Origin: Lepidodermella squamata
Taxonomy: Eukaryota; Gastrotricha
Reading direction: 5' to 3'
NCBI GenBank assembly: GCA_047495785.1
Contig: JBLDXI010000015.1
Span: 3,596,001-3,660,000, forward strand
DNA: 64,000 nucleotides
Shown piece after piece: positions 21,201 through 30,017 of the stretch. Made by a program: the position numbers and the translations under genes. Every line of letters starts with the position of its first letter. Position 1 is the stretch's first letter. Under the pieces are notes generated by a model. That model worked only from the letters and a program-made list of their open reading frames with translations, was not told the DNA's origin and did no database searches.

Positions 21201-24200
21201 CGGAACACCTGTTTCCTGGTCTCCTGAAATGAGCGATAAAACTACTGATGTGTATCAGCAGACAGCATTAACATTCGAAACTCAGGTAAGATATTTAGTC
21301 CATTCGCCATTCTCCATCTCGCTAAGCTTATGCTTAATTGACAGATTAAGGACATCTACGACCAGGCGAAAATAAAATACACCTCTCTGAATGTCACAAA
21401 CCTTAACCCTGTACAACTAGCTGTTCAACTGTGGACTTCACGGATCCCACGTATTACGAATGAACAAGGAATTACCGCGGATTATTCTGTTGCCGTCGTT
21501 GCTAATGCCGTGGTGTCTCCCGGTGTCACGGCAGATCAGGTTGCAGAGCAGGTCAAAACCTCGGTGGAGACGCAAGTTTCCAAGACAGTCGACACGATGC
21601 AAAGTTCAGGCGAATTGGCTTCTTTCTCGGGATCGGTAGCTTCTGAAGTAAAAAATGTTACGGCGGTAGACGTGACTGTTGAGGAAACTGTGCCTCCAAC
21701 GATCAATCCAACCATTACTCCTTCGAATGAAACAACTTGGCAGCCATCTACGCTGATGCCTTCGAACGAAACATCTACCCAGCGGCCAACATGGCAGCCT
21801 TCTACTCCGATTCCTTCGAATGATTCAACCACATGGCAGCCATCTAGCCCAGTTCCGTCGAACGAAACATCCACCCAGCGGCCAACATGGCAGCCTTCTA
21901 CACCGGTTCCTTCGAACGATTCCACTACCTGGCAGCCATCTAGCCCAGTTCCGTCGAACGAAACATCCACCCAGCGGCCAACATGGCAGCCTTCTACTCC
22001 GATTCCTTCGAACGATTCAACTACTTGGCAGCCATCTAGCCCAGTTCCGTCGAACGAAACATCCACCCAGCGGCCAACATGGCAGCCTTCTACACCGGTT
22101 CCTTCGAACGATTCCACTACCTGGCAGCCATCTAGCCCAGTTCCGTCGAACGAAACATCCACCCAGCGGCCAACATGGCAGCCTTCTACTCCGATTCCTT
22201 CGAACGATTCCACTACCTGGCAGCCATCTAGCCCAGTTCCGTCGAACGAAACATCCACCCAGCGGCCAACATGGCAGCCTTCTACACCGGTTCCTTCGAA
22301 CGATTCCACTACCTGGCAGCCATCTAGCCCAGGTCCTTCGAACGAAACATCCACCCAGCGGCCAACATGGCAGCCTTCTACACCGGTTCCTTCGAACGAT
22401 TCCACTACCTGGCAGCCATCTAGCCCAGTTCCGTCGAACGAAACATCCACCCAGCGGCCAACATGGCAGCCTTCTACACCGGTTCCTTCGAACGATTCCA
22501 CTACCTGGCAGCCATCTAGCCCAGTTCCGTCGAACGAAACATCCACCCAGCGGCCAACATGGCAGCCTTCTACTCCGATTCCTTCGAACGATTCCACTAC
22601 CTGGCAGCCATCTAGCCCAGTTCCGTCGAACGAAACATCCACCCAGCGGCCAACATGGCAGCCTTCTACACCGGTTCCCTCGAATGATACATCAACTCAG
22701 CGTCCAACGCAACCATCAGTTCAGCCGTCAACTCAGCCTGTGACTTCTCTGCAAACCACTGCTACAGCTCAATCCACCATTACTGCAAGTAGGTTTCTTA
22801 ACTGAGTTGTATCACCTTATCGAATGTTTTTTCTTGCTTAGCCGTGGCTGCCTCTATGTCGGTTGCACAAGTCGTTGTTGATGGAACTCCAGTTTCGTGG
22901 TCGAGTGATTTGGCCAACAAGGATTCAGATTTGTACAAGCAGACGTCAGCCGCTTGTGAGTCACAGGTTTGATATCATAATTGAGTTCCGCGTCGATTAT
23001 CAATCAATTTATTTCTTAAAGATAAAAGAGATTTATGACAAATCTCAAATTAAATACTCCTCACTAAATGTAACAAATCTGAGTCCCGCTCCGACTGTGT
23101 CATGGTTGTCCTATTTTACGTCCAATCTGAGGGCCGACCAAGGCATTGCTGCAGACTATTCCGTTGCAGTCATCGCATCAGCCACTGTCCCAGCTGGATC
23201 TTCGTCTGATTTAGTTGCCGAGCAAGTTAAAACTTCGGTTGAGAAACAAGTCGCCGATACCGTCACTGCTATGCAAAGTGCCGGGGAGCTGTCAGCTTTC
23301 TCAGGTTCTGTAACGTCTGAAGTTAAAGAAGTGAGTTCTGTTGAGGTTGTGGCGGAGCCCTCTGGAACGACGCAGCCTCCAAGCACTGCCGCGCCAACCC
23401 AAGGGCCAGCATCGACAAACGCCGCCGATTTGACTACCGTCAGCTCGCAACCAATAACCGCAACAGGTGGCGTTACCACCCAGGCCGCATCTGATTCCAC
23501 AACGTTAGCCCCAACATCTCAAGCATCTAGCACAGTTGCCCCAGTTGTTACCACTCAAGCTACAGCGGGATCTACCCAGCCTCCAACCTCTGCGGGTACT
23601 GCGGGATCTACCCAGGCTCCAACCTCTGCTGGCACTGCGGGATCTACCCAAGCTCCAACCTCTGCTGGTACTGCGGGATCTACCCAAGCTCCAACCTCTG
23701 CTGGTACTGCGGGATCTACCCAAGCTCCAACCTCTGCGGGTACTGCGGGATCTACCCAGGCTCCCACATCAGCTGCCACAGCTGGATCTACTCAGGCTCC
23801 GACATCAGTAGTTACTGCGGGATCTACCCAAGCTCCAACCTCTGCTGGTACTGCGGGATCTACCCAAGCTCCAACCTCTGCGGGTACTGCGGGATCTACC
23901 CAGGCTCCCACATCAGTTGCTACGGCTGAATCAACTCAGGCTCCGACATCAGGTGCTACTGCGGGATCTACCCAAGCTCCAACCTCTGCTGGTACTGCGG
24001 GATCTTCCCAGCCTCCAACCTCTGCTGGCACTGCGGGATCTACCCAAGCTCCAACCTCTGCTGGTACTGCGGGATCTACCCAGGCTCCCACATCAGCTGC
24101 CACAGCTGGATCTACTCAGGCTCCGACATCAGTAGTTACTGCGGGATCTACCCAAGCTCCAACCTCTGCTGGTACTGCGGGATCTACCCAAGCTCCAACC

Positions 24201-26264
24201 TCTGCTGGTACTGCGGGATCTTCCCAGCCTCCAACCTCTGCTGGCACTGCGGGATCTACCCAAGCTCCAACCTCTGCTGGTACTGCGGGATCTACCCAGG
24301 CTCCCACATCAGCTGCCACAGCTGGATCTACTCAGGCTCCGACATCAGTAGTTACTGCGGGATCTACCCAAGCTCCAACCTCTGCTGGTACTGCGGGATC
24401 TACCCAAGCTCCAACCTCTGCGGGTACTGCGGGATCTACCCAGCCTCCAACCTCTGCTGGTACTGCGGGATCTACCCAGGCTCCAACCTCTGCTGGTACT
24501 GCGGGATCTACCCAGGCTCCGACATCAGGTGCTACTGCAGGATCTACCCAAGCTCCAACCTCTGCTGGTACTGCGGGATCTACCCAGGCTCCGACATCAG
24601 TTGCTACAGCAGGATCTACTCAGGCTCCGACATCAGCTGCTCCAGCAGGATCCACCCAGGCTCCAACATCAGCAGCTACAGCGGAATCCACCCAGGCTCC
24701 AACCTCTGCTGCTACGGCGGGTTCTACACAAGCTCCAACCACTGTTGCTCCGACGGTGACGACCCAGGCTTCTGACGCGACCACGGCTGTTCCAGCTAGT
24801 ACCAGCCAAGCTCCAGTGGTTACCACCAACCCTGCTTCAGCGGCGACAACACCTGCCGTCTCGGTATCTACCCAGGCAGCTACCACAGGCGCATCAGTTG
24901 TGACCACGCAAGCCTCGTCTGATCCCACTACAGCTGCCCCGGCAGTCACAACTCAAGCATCTTCTGACGCTACAACGGCTGCATCAGTAGTTACTACTCA
25001 AGCGGTAGAAACTACCACAGCAGCTGCAGTAGTGACCACCCAGGCCGCGGAGACTACGACAGCGGCTGCAGCAGTGACCACCCAGGCTGCGGAGACTACA
25101 ACAGCGGCTGCAGCAGTGACTACCCAGGCTGCTGAAACTACCACAGCAGCTGCTAAAACAACAGTCGCTCCGCAACCAGCTGTCGTATCAGCAAGTAAGT
25201 TGTGACTTTTCAACAATGTCACTAGACAGTCTATATTAACCTTATTTCTAAGCTATCTCTGCGGCCCTGACTGTTGAGGCATTGATAGTCAACAACCAGC
25301 CGGTTAAATGGAGCTCTGAATTGAATGATCAGACTTCCGAAGTCTACCGCAGTACCGCAGCTGTCATGGAGCAGCAGGTATGCTTTCGACTCTGTGATTT
25401 CTTATTTACTCAATGATTTTTCCATTTTAGCTCAAAGCAGTTTACGATCAAGCTAGAATCGCTTACACTTCGCTGAGCGTAACGAAACTGAGCCCCAAAT
25501 CTACGGCTTGGTACGTCTCATTGAGACTCCGCAAAACCCGTGAAGGCGAAGCGATTGTCGGCGACTACGATGTTGCTCTGTCGGTCTCTACGTCTGTCTC
25601 GGCCAGCGCGAGTGAGGATGAAATCGCCGCTGCCATTAAGACCCAAGTTGACAGCCAGATCTCTACGACAATAACCGAAATGCAGACCGCTGGAACTTTG
25701 ACAGCTATTTCTGGATCAGTAACTTCTGAGGTGAAGGAAGTAACTGGAGTCACTGTGGCTCCCACCCCTGCGAATCAAGGAAGTGGCGGTTTGACTACTG
25801 GAGAACTTATCGCTATAATCGTTTGCGGTGTTATCGGCGGACTTTTCGTTCTGCTGATCATCGGCTATGCTGTAATGCGGGCCTCGAGATCAAAGAGCCG
25901 CACTAATAATGAAAATGTGCAACCCTCTGCACCAGCCGCTCCTGATGTTGAGCCGGGCGTAGTTCAGCAGAATAAGCAACCTGTAGCTGCTGAACCTCCG
26001 ATGAGCAACATTTATGGTACAGCATATACCCCTACCCCCATGCCGAGATTGACTATGTATCCTGTAGCTCAAGCAGCACCTTCATCTACTCTACCAAGGT
26101 CTCAATTCGAACCATTAGCCCCTCCGATGCCGTTGCAAACTTTCAGTCAACCCACTACTCAAGCCCATGTGAGATTAATTACCGAATTAATTTAATTAGT
26201 AAATAATTTGTTTATTTTATAATTTCAGCTTTATCCCGATGACGAAGAGGCGATGTTTTTCTAA
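18229..26264 (+). CDS. Transmembrane mucin with three SEA-like modules
   Basis: Eight exons (18229-21103, 21161-21285, 21345-22788, 22842-22966, 23022-25194, 25253-25377, 25431-26168, 26229-26264) close exactly in phase to 2546 residues. A signal peptide (MIIAAILAVILTISRTE) is followed by three Ser/Thr/Pro mucin blocks. Each is followed by a ~150-residue SEA-like domain: (SVAQ/TVEA)-xIVNxxPVxWSxEL, IKDIYDQAKIKYTSL, ADYSVAV, then a helix QVKTSVETQVSKTV and SGSVxSEVK. After the third come a membrane span (LIAIIVCGVIGGLFVLLIIG, ~25807-25870) and a Pro-rich tail ending DDEEAMFF. It should be a heavily glycosylated apical or cuticle-lining surface protein. Each SEA starts on an exon of exactly 125 nt flanked by phase-1 and phase-0 introns, evidence of module duplication. 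The GSVVV-type autocleavage site is not clear. Confidence 0.88.
18466..21066 (+). repeat. Mucin minisatellite block 1 (57-bp higher-order unit)
   Basis: About 2.6 kb of in-frame tandem repeats inside mucin exon 1. The unit alternates SWQPSN(M/Q)TST (10 residues) with (I/V)QPSN(M/Q)TST (9 residues), giving a 57-bp period with many local rearrangements. Almost every unit contains an N-x-T sequon (NMT or NQT), so both N- and O-glycosylation are likely. All six frames remain largely open because the repeat is a multiple of three, which creates long spurious antisense ORFs. Confidence 0.95.
21736..22740 (+). repeat. Mucin minisatellite block 2 (96-bp unit)
   Basis: About ten copies of a 96-bp (32-residue) unit of the type TQRPTWQPSTPVPSN followed by DSTTWQPSSPVPSNETS, inside mucin exon 3. 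Units differ mainly by I/V in STP(I/V)PSN and one G for V. Sequons NDS and NET recur. WQPS is shared with block 1, indicating a common origin. Confidence 0.95.
23562..24740 (+). repeat. Mucin minisatellite block 3 (36-bp unit)
   Basis: About 33 copies of a 12-residue unit TAGSTQAPTSAG (36 bp) inside mucin exon 5, with larger duplicated segments of several units. Unlike blocks 1 and 2 it has no N-glycosylation sequons and would be purely O-glycosylated. A smaller 42-bp repeat (AETTTAAAAVTTQA) follows at about 25000-25150. Confidence 0.93.
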
Positions 26265-26623
26265 CAGTTCAAAATTGACAGCTTGCGCTTCTCGCTGGTC
26301 GTATGAAGCTAAATTTAATATTATGTGAAAGTTTTAATAAAAGCTTGCTGGTTAGCTTATCAATAAATTTGATTAAAAATCAGACAAGTTCGTTACATTG
26401 CCCTAATTTTTTGACTTCGAAGATCATCCTATTGCACTCAGAATTGGCTTATGATCAAAATTATAAAATGACGTAATTCTCAAATCTGCAGCTTTTTGAC
26501 TCATTCCCACGCGGCCGAGTATTAATAGGAATCAATCGCACCCATTAAATGAAACCTGTAAAGTTCAAGTTCGAGTGCACTTCGAGTTGCTTTTAAGCAC
26601 TGAGATAGCTGAGCTACTCGAAA
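26265..26623. other. Intergenic mucin-GPCR 3
   Basis: This 359-bp stretch holds the mucin 3' flank and the presumed promoter of the next GPCR. No ORF or RNA is seen. Confidence 0.45.
26336..26341 (+). terminator. Polyadenylation signal of the mucin gene
   Basis: A canonical AATAAA hexamer lies 72 bases after the mucin stop codon in an AT-rich 3' flank. Confidence 0.6.
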
Positions 26624-27664
26624 ATGAATTCGTCCACACCCCTAGCCGACAATACTTCGAATTCAACTTGCAACGCTCTGGCTGTTGGGCGGGGTAGCAA
26701 TTTCGATGTGGTCATTTTCGGCGGAATCGTCCCAGCTCTTTGCTTAGCTGGTCTTGCCGAGAATGCAGTGAGCTTGGCGATATTCACCGATCGTAAAATC
26801 TTCCCAGCCCCTACCTACATCTACCTCACTGCTCTGACAATTGTCCACAGCATTGCTCTTGTAGCGAAAGGCGCTTGCTTGATAGCTGTTCACCACTTCC
26901 CGAACTTCTCTTTGTCCGGTTATCTAGTCTCAAACGTTTTCTGGCCCTGTTCGTCATTTGCTACAGTTCTATCAACCACCTTAATTGCTGATGTTTCCAT
27001 TGAAAGGATGCTAGTCGTCAGAAGTCTTACCCCTACCTCAATCACTCTGAATTCGACAAGGCAAAGGAGTGCCAACTTAGTTATAATAGTTACGACATTG
27101 ATAACTTTGGCGATAAATGCCCCGAGAATGGCAGCTTACTCCTTCGACCCAGCTAAATGGTGTTATGAATTCAGATGGTCCTTAGCTATAGGAGGCTGGT
27201 TCTCTACTTACGCTATATTTTTCACGACTTACGTGTTTGGTATGTCTTTTTGATATCCGAGGAATTTATGTGTAAGTTATTTTCCTATTTCAGGTCTTTT
27301 GGTTGTTATTGTTCTTTGCAAGGTCATGTTGATAGCTACACTCTGCTCAAATCATCACTTGAAACTCGGCAATGATCGGAAATATGTCGCCGAACAGCGC
27401 CGACTCACGTTGAACCTCGTCGTCTTCATAGTTTTCATAATTTCCAATGAATTCGTGTCGATAATCATCGATCCTATGATGATCAGGCTTTATTGGCCGC
27501 TTCTCAATTCTTCGGTGCAGAATTTCGCCGTTCGACCTCTTTTCGTCAAAAGTGCTATATCGATATCGATTTTTGAGTACAGTTTCATGTTTACGTTTTC
27601 GTTCATTTTTAATTCGAAATTCAGAGAGCGATTTTACGTTATGATTAAAAGCATTAAAACTTGA
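26624..27664 (+). CDS. Rhodopsin-like orphan GPCR, paralogue 3
   Basis: Exons 26624-27239 and 27294-27664 (54-nt intron GTATGT...TTTCAG, phase 1, conserved position) give 328 residues, the shortest of the five paralogues, with a truncated C-terminal tail. The N terminus has several NTS/NSS/NST sequons. Features: AENAVSLAIFTDRK, the PAPTYIYLTAL loop, SIERMLVV at the end of TM3 (E-R-M, so the DRY tyrosine is lost), WCYEFRW, EQRRLTLNLVV and FNSKFRERF. The DRY and NPxxY substitutions suggest atypical coupling. Ligand unknown. Confidence 0.83.
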
Positions 27665-28243
27665 TCTCTAGCTGATTTTCCTATAATGCTGAAAGAATGA
27701 TGAACCTCAGTTTTGTGGAAAAGATGTGCTGTGCAATAAATTTATTAGGTTTTTTGAGGTTTTTTACAAAAAGATAAAAAGACTCGACAACCCAATTTGC
27801 ATTTTCGATTACAACCGCTATATGCCCATCGGCGATCGTGTATACCAGGCTCTTGTGGTATAGGAAATATAGCCCCTAATAATTCTAGGATGAGACGTCT
27901 GGTCGCTCCTCGCAATAAAAAATAGAGCGACATTCTTGATCAGCAAAGATTTTTTTTACTATAGTATTGTAAGCCGCATTTCAGTCACAATAGCTGTAGT
28001 TTTGGCTACTAAATGAATTGGTGTGATTTTTCTTTGTCTGCGCACTGCTGAGGATCGATAAAATTGCGCTCGGCTCCGGGGATATGCGATAATCTTAAAA
28101 TAATCTCGCTCGAGATTACATTTTTGTTTTTGTATACTCGGAAATTTGTAGCTCTTTCATTTTATACAAGTACAATACGTAGTTTTGGAAGCCTTAAAAG
28201 CCTGGATGCCTCTAATTCACCTTGTTTTTTTTAGGAAATTTTG
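27665..28243. other. Intergenic; possible 5'-UTR splice acceptor before GPCR 4
   Basis: No gene is seen. A strong acceptor-like TTGTTTTTTTTAG at about 28222-28234 sits just before the ATG of GPCR 4. It would fit a 5'-UTR intron or a trans-splice site. Confidence 0.4.
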
Positions 28244-29431
28244 ATGAGCCGTAGTAGCATTGTTGATGACATCGTGTTGATTGATTCTATCACTGAATTA
28301 TTCGATGACGGCGGAAATTACAGCACAGATTATTTCAGCGATGCAGATCGTCAAATCGATCCTTACGTCCTCGAAGCTACCTTACTTTCAAATGCAACAA
28401 CATTCGCCGCAAAGAAATGCCACGCTATGCATAAGGCCGGTTATTTCGAGGCGCTGTTCTTCGGCATCCTACTCCCATGCTTCGATGCATTCGGCATAGT
28501 TGGCAATATTTTAAATGTCCTCGTTTTTTCCGACCGCCGCCGTCTACCCGCTCCGACTTACATCTACTTGAACACCCTGAGCGTTGTTCAAATTATTTTG
28601 CTGGTAACCCAGGCAATTTACATGATTTTCGTTCATTTTTTCTACGATTCTGACGTGATTTTATCCGTGATGATTTACACGATTTGGCCTATTTCAAGCT
28701 ATTCAACTTCTTTATCAACTTGTCTATGGGTGGCTGTCTCGATTGAGCGGTTTTTCCACGTCAATACTCTCGCTCCTCCATCTCCTCTTCTGACCGAAAA
28801 GCGGCAATCTACCGCGAGATTGGTTATAACTGGCTTTTGCCTTGTCTTATTAGCTGTCAATATTCCAAAAATGTTCGCCTATGTTTACAACGAAAACGGC
28901 CGATGTTTCGAGGCGCGTTGGCCAATTCATAAGGGTAGCTGGTTTGCAATTTACATTTTCATCCGAGTGCTGATCTTCAATTGTGTCGCAATTCTTCTCA
29001 TTGTCATATTCCAGTGTCTTCTGATACGAACTCTTCTCCGAAAAATGGAAGCGTCAAGTAGTTTCAATCACCAAGTGTCAACTAAGCAAAGTCTTAGGCA
29101 GAAGGAACGGAAGTTGACTACAGCTCTAGTCTCGACAACGGCTTTCATTGCAGCCGCTGAGCTGCTGGCCTTCCTATTCAACCCGATAACTGTTACAGTT
29201 TTCTGGACGAGAACAAACTTGCTGAATGATACTTATGTTCGAAGTCTTTTGATCAAACTAGTCATGCCGTTGATGATGGCTGAATACAGCATGAGCTTTG
29301 TCTTCAATGTCATCTACAACGATGCATTTCGAGTGAGCCTCAGGCAGAAATTTGGCAAAGGCAGCCAGCTAACTCGAGAGGACAGTTTTACTCGCATAAA
29401 TGCTTTGAACGAAGTTGATGGAGATCATTAA
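28244..29431 (+). CDS. Rhodopsin-like orphan GPCR, paralogue 4 (intronless)
   Basis: A continuous 395-codon frame from ATG 28244, the longest of the family, with an extended acidic N terminus (DDGGNYSTDYFSDADRQ) of ~65 residues before TM1. The coding intron shared by paralogues 1-3 is absent at the matching position (LIFNCVAILL). Shared motifs: GIVGNILNVLVFSDRR, RLPAPTYIYLNTLSVVQ, SIERFFHV, CFEARW, KERKLTTALV, and the TM7 end YNDAFRVSL. It pairs most closely with paralogue 5. Ligand unknown. Confidence 0.85.
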   Translation: MSRSSIVDDIVLIDSITELFDDGGNYSTDYFSDADRQIDPYVLEATLLSNATTFAAKKCHAMHKAGYFEALFFGILLPCFDAFGIVGNILNVLVFSDRRRLPAPTYIYLNTLSVVQIILLVTQAIYMIFVHFFYDSDVILSVMIYTIWPISSYSTSLSTCLWVAVSIERFFHVNTLAPPSPLLTEKRQSTARLVITGFCLVLLAVNIPKMFAYVYNENGRCFEARWPIHKGSWFAIYIFIRVLIFNCVAILLIVIFQCLLIRTLLRKMEASSSFNHQVSTKQSLRQKERKLTTALVSTTAFIAAAELLAFLFNPITVTVFWTRTNLLNDTYVRSLLIKLVMPLMMAEYSMSFVFNVIYNDAFRVSLRQKFGKGSQLTREDSFTRINALNEVDGDH

Positions 29432-29832
29432 ACAATAAAATTCGGAGGAAATTGCGATAAAATTCTTCTTCATTCTAGCGTGGGATATTCGAGAAAAATC
29501 TTGTGCGCTAAAAAATTTTAAGTCCAAAAAATGAATTCTCGAGATGAATTGAAAAAGCGATTTTTACATCTTTGAAAATCTCGCTAAAAGCCGAAATTTC
29601 CAGTAAAAAAGTCACCCATATTCCAGGAGGGGTAATCGACCCCGCTCTTTCAAACGGTGCAATCAGTTTCTTTTTAGGACTCGCAATTTTTGCGCCACGG
29701 GTAAAAATAGACATCACTTGCGAAAACGTGGTTTGCGGGCGCCCCGGGTTCGATTCTCCACGGCCGTCAAATTTTGAGCGATCAGATTTTCGATTTTTAT
29801 TTTTTATTCTATCATTTTGAAGCCTAATGAAC
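29432..29832. other. Intergenic left of the MULE
   Basis: This 400-bp flank has an open but featureless plus-strand frame (29572-29820). A phrase GGGTTCGATTCTCC near 29746 resembles a tRNA T-loop but no cloverleaf can be folded. It ends in the 10-bp target duplication. Confidence 0.45.
29823..29832. repeat. MULE target-site duplication, left copy
   Basis: CCTAATGAAC, identical to the right copy at 32821-32830. The bases on either side differ, so the duplication is exactly 10 bp. Confidence 0.93.
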
Positions 29833-29968
29833 GAGAAAAACTTTTTTTATCCGACATATGTCTTCTTTTATCAGACATATGTCTTATTTCATCCGACAAC
29901 CCAAAAAGTGACTAAAAACATCCGACATGCCTTTATTTAAACGTGAAATGACTTTTTCCATCCGACAC
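29833..29968 (+). repeat. MULE left terminal inverted repeat
   Basis: Contains five ATCCGACA-type motifs separated by variable spacers, with paired ACATATGTCTT blocks and the phrase AAGTGACTAAAAACATCCGA. The right arm repeats these in inverted order with a few substitutions and one region of divergence (inner part). Likely transposase binding sites. Confidence 0.88.
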
Positions 29969-30017
29969 ATTTCTTACCGACTCATCACTAGTTAGTTTAT
30001 CAATAGTTTATCAATAG

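Noticed and set aside
18389-22743. Several long ORFs on the minus strand and in other frames across the mucin (up to 368 codons)
   Set aside because: They arise because the minisatellite units are multiples of three without stops in any frame. They are repetitive mirror translations with no start context or signal.
23505-25222. Antisense and alternative-frame ORFs in the Thr/Ala-rich mucin block
   Set aside because: Same repeat artefact; low-complexity translations such as VGAWVDPAVPAE with no gene features.
29740-29790. tRNA-like GGGTTCGATTCTCC motif
   Set aside because: The T-stem does not pair and no acceptor, D or anticodon arm can be placed around it.
29568-29820. 82-codon plus-strand ORF left of the MULE
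   Set aside because: No recognisable features; it ends just before the transposon target duplication and is probably chance.
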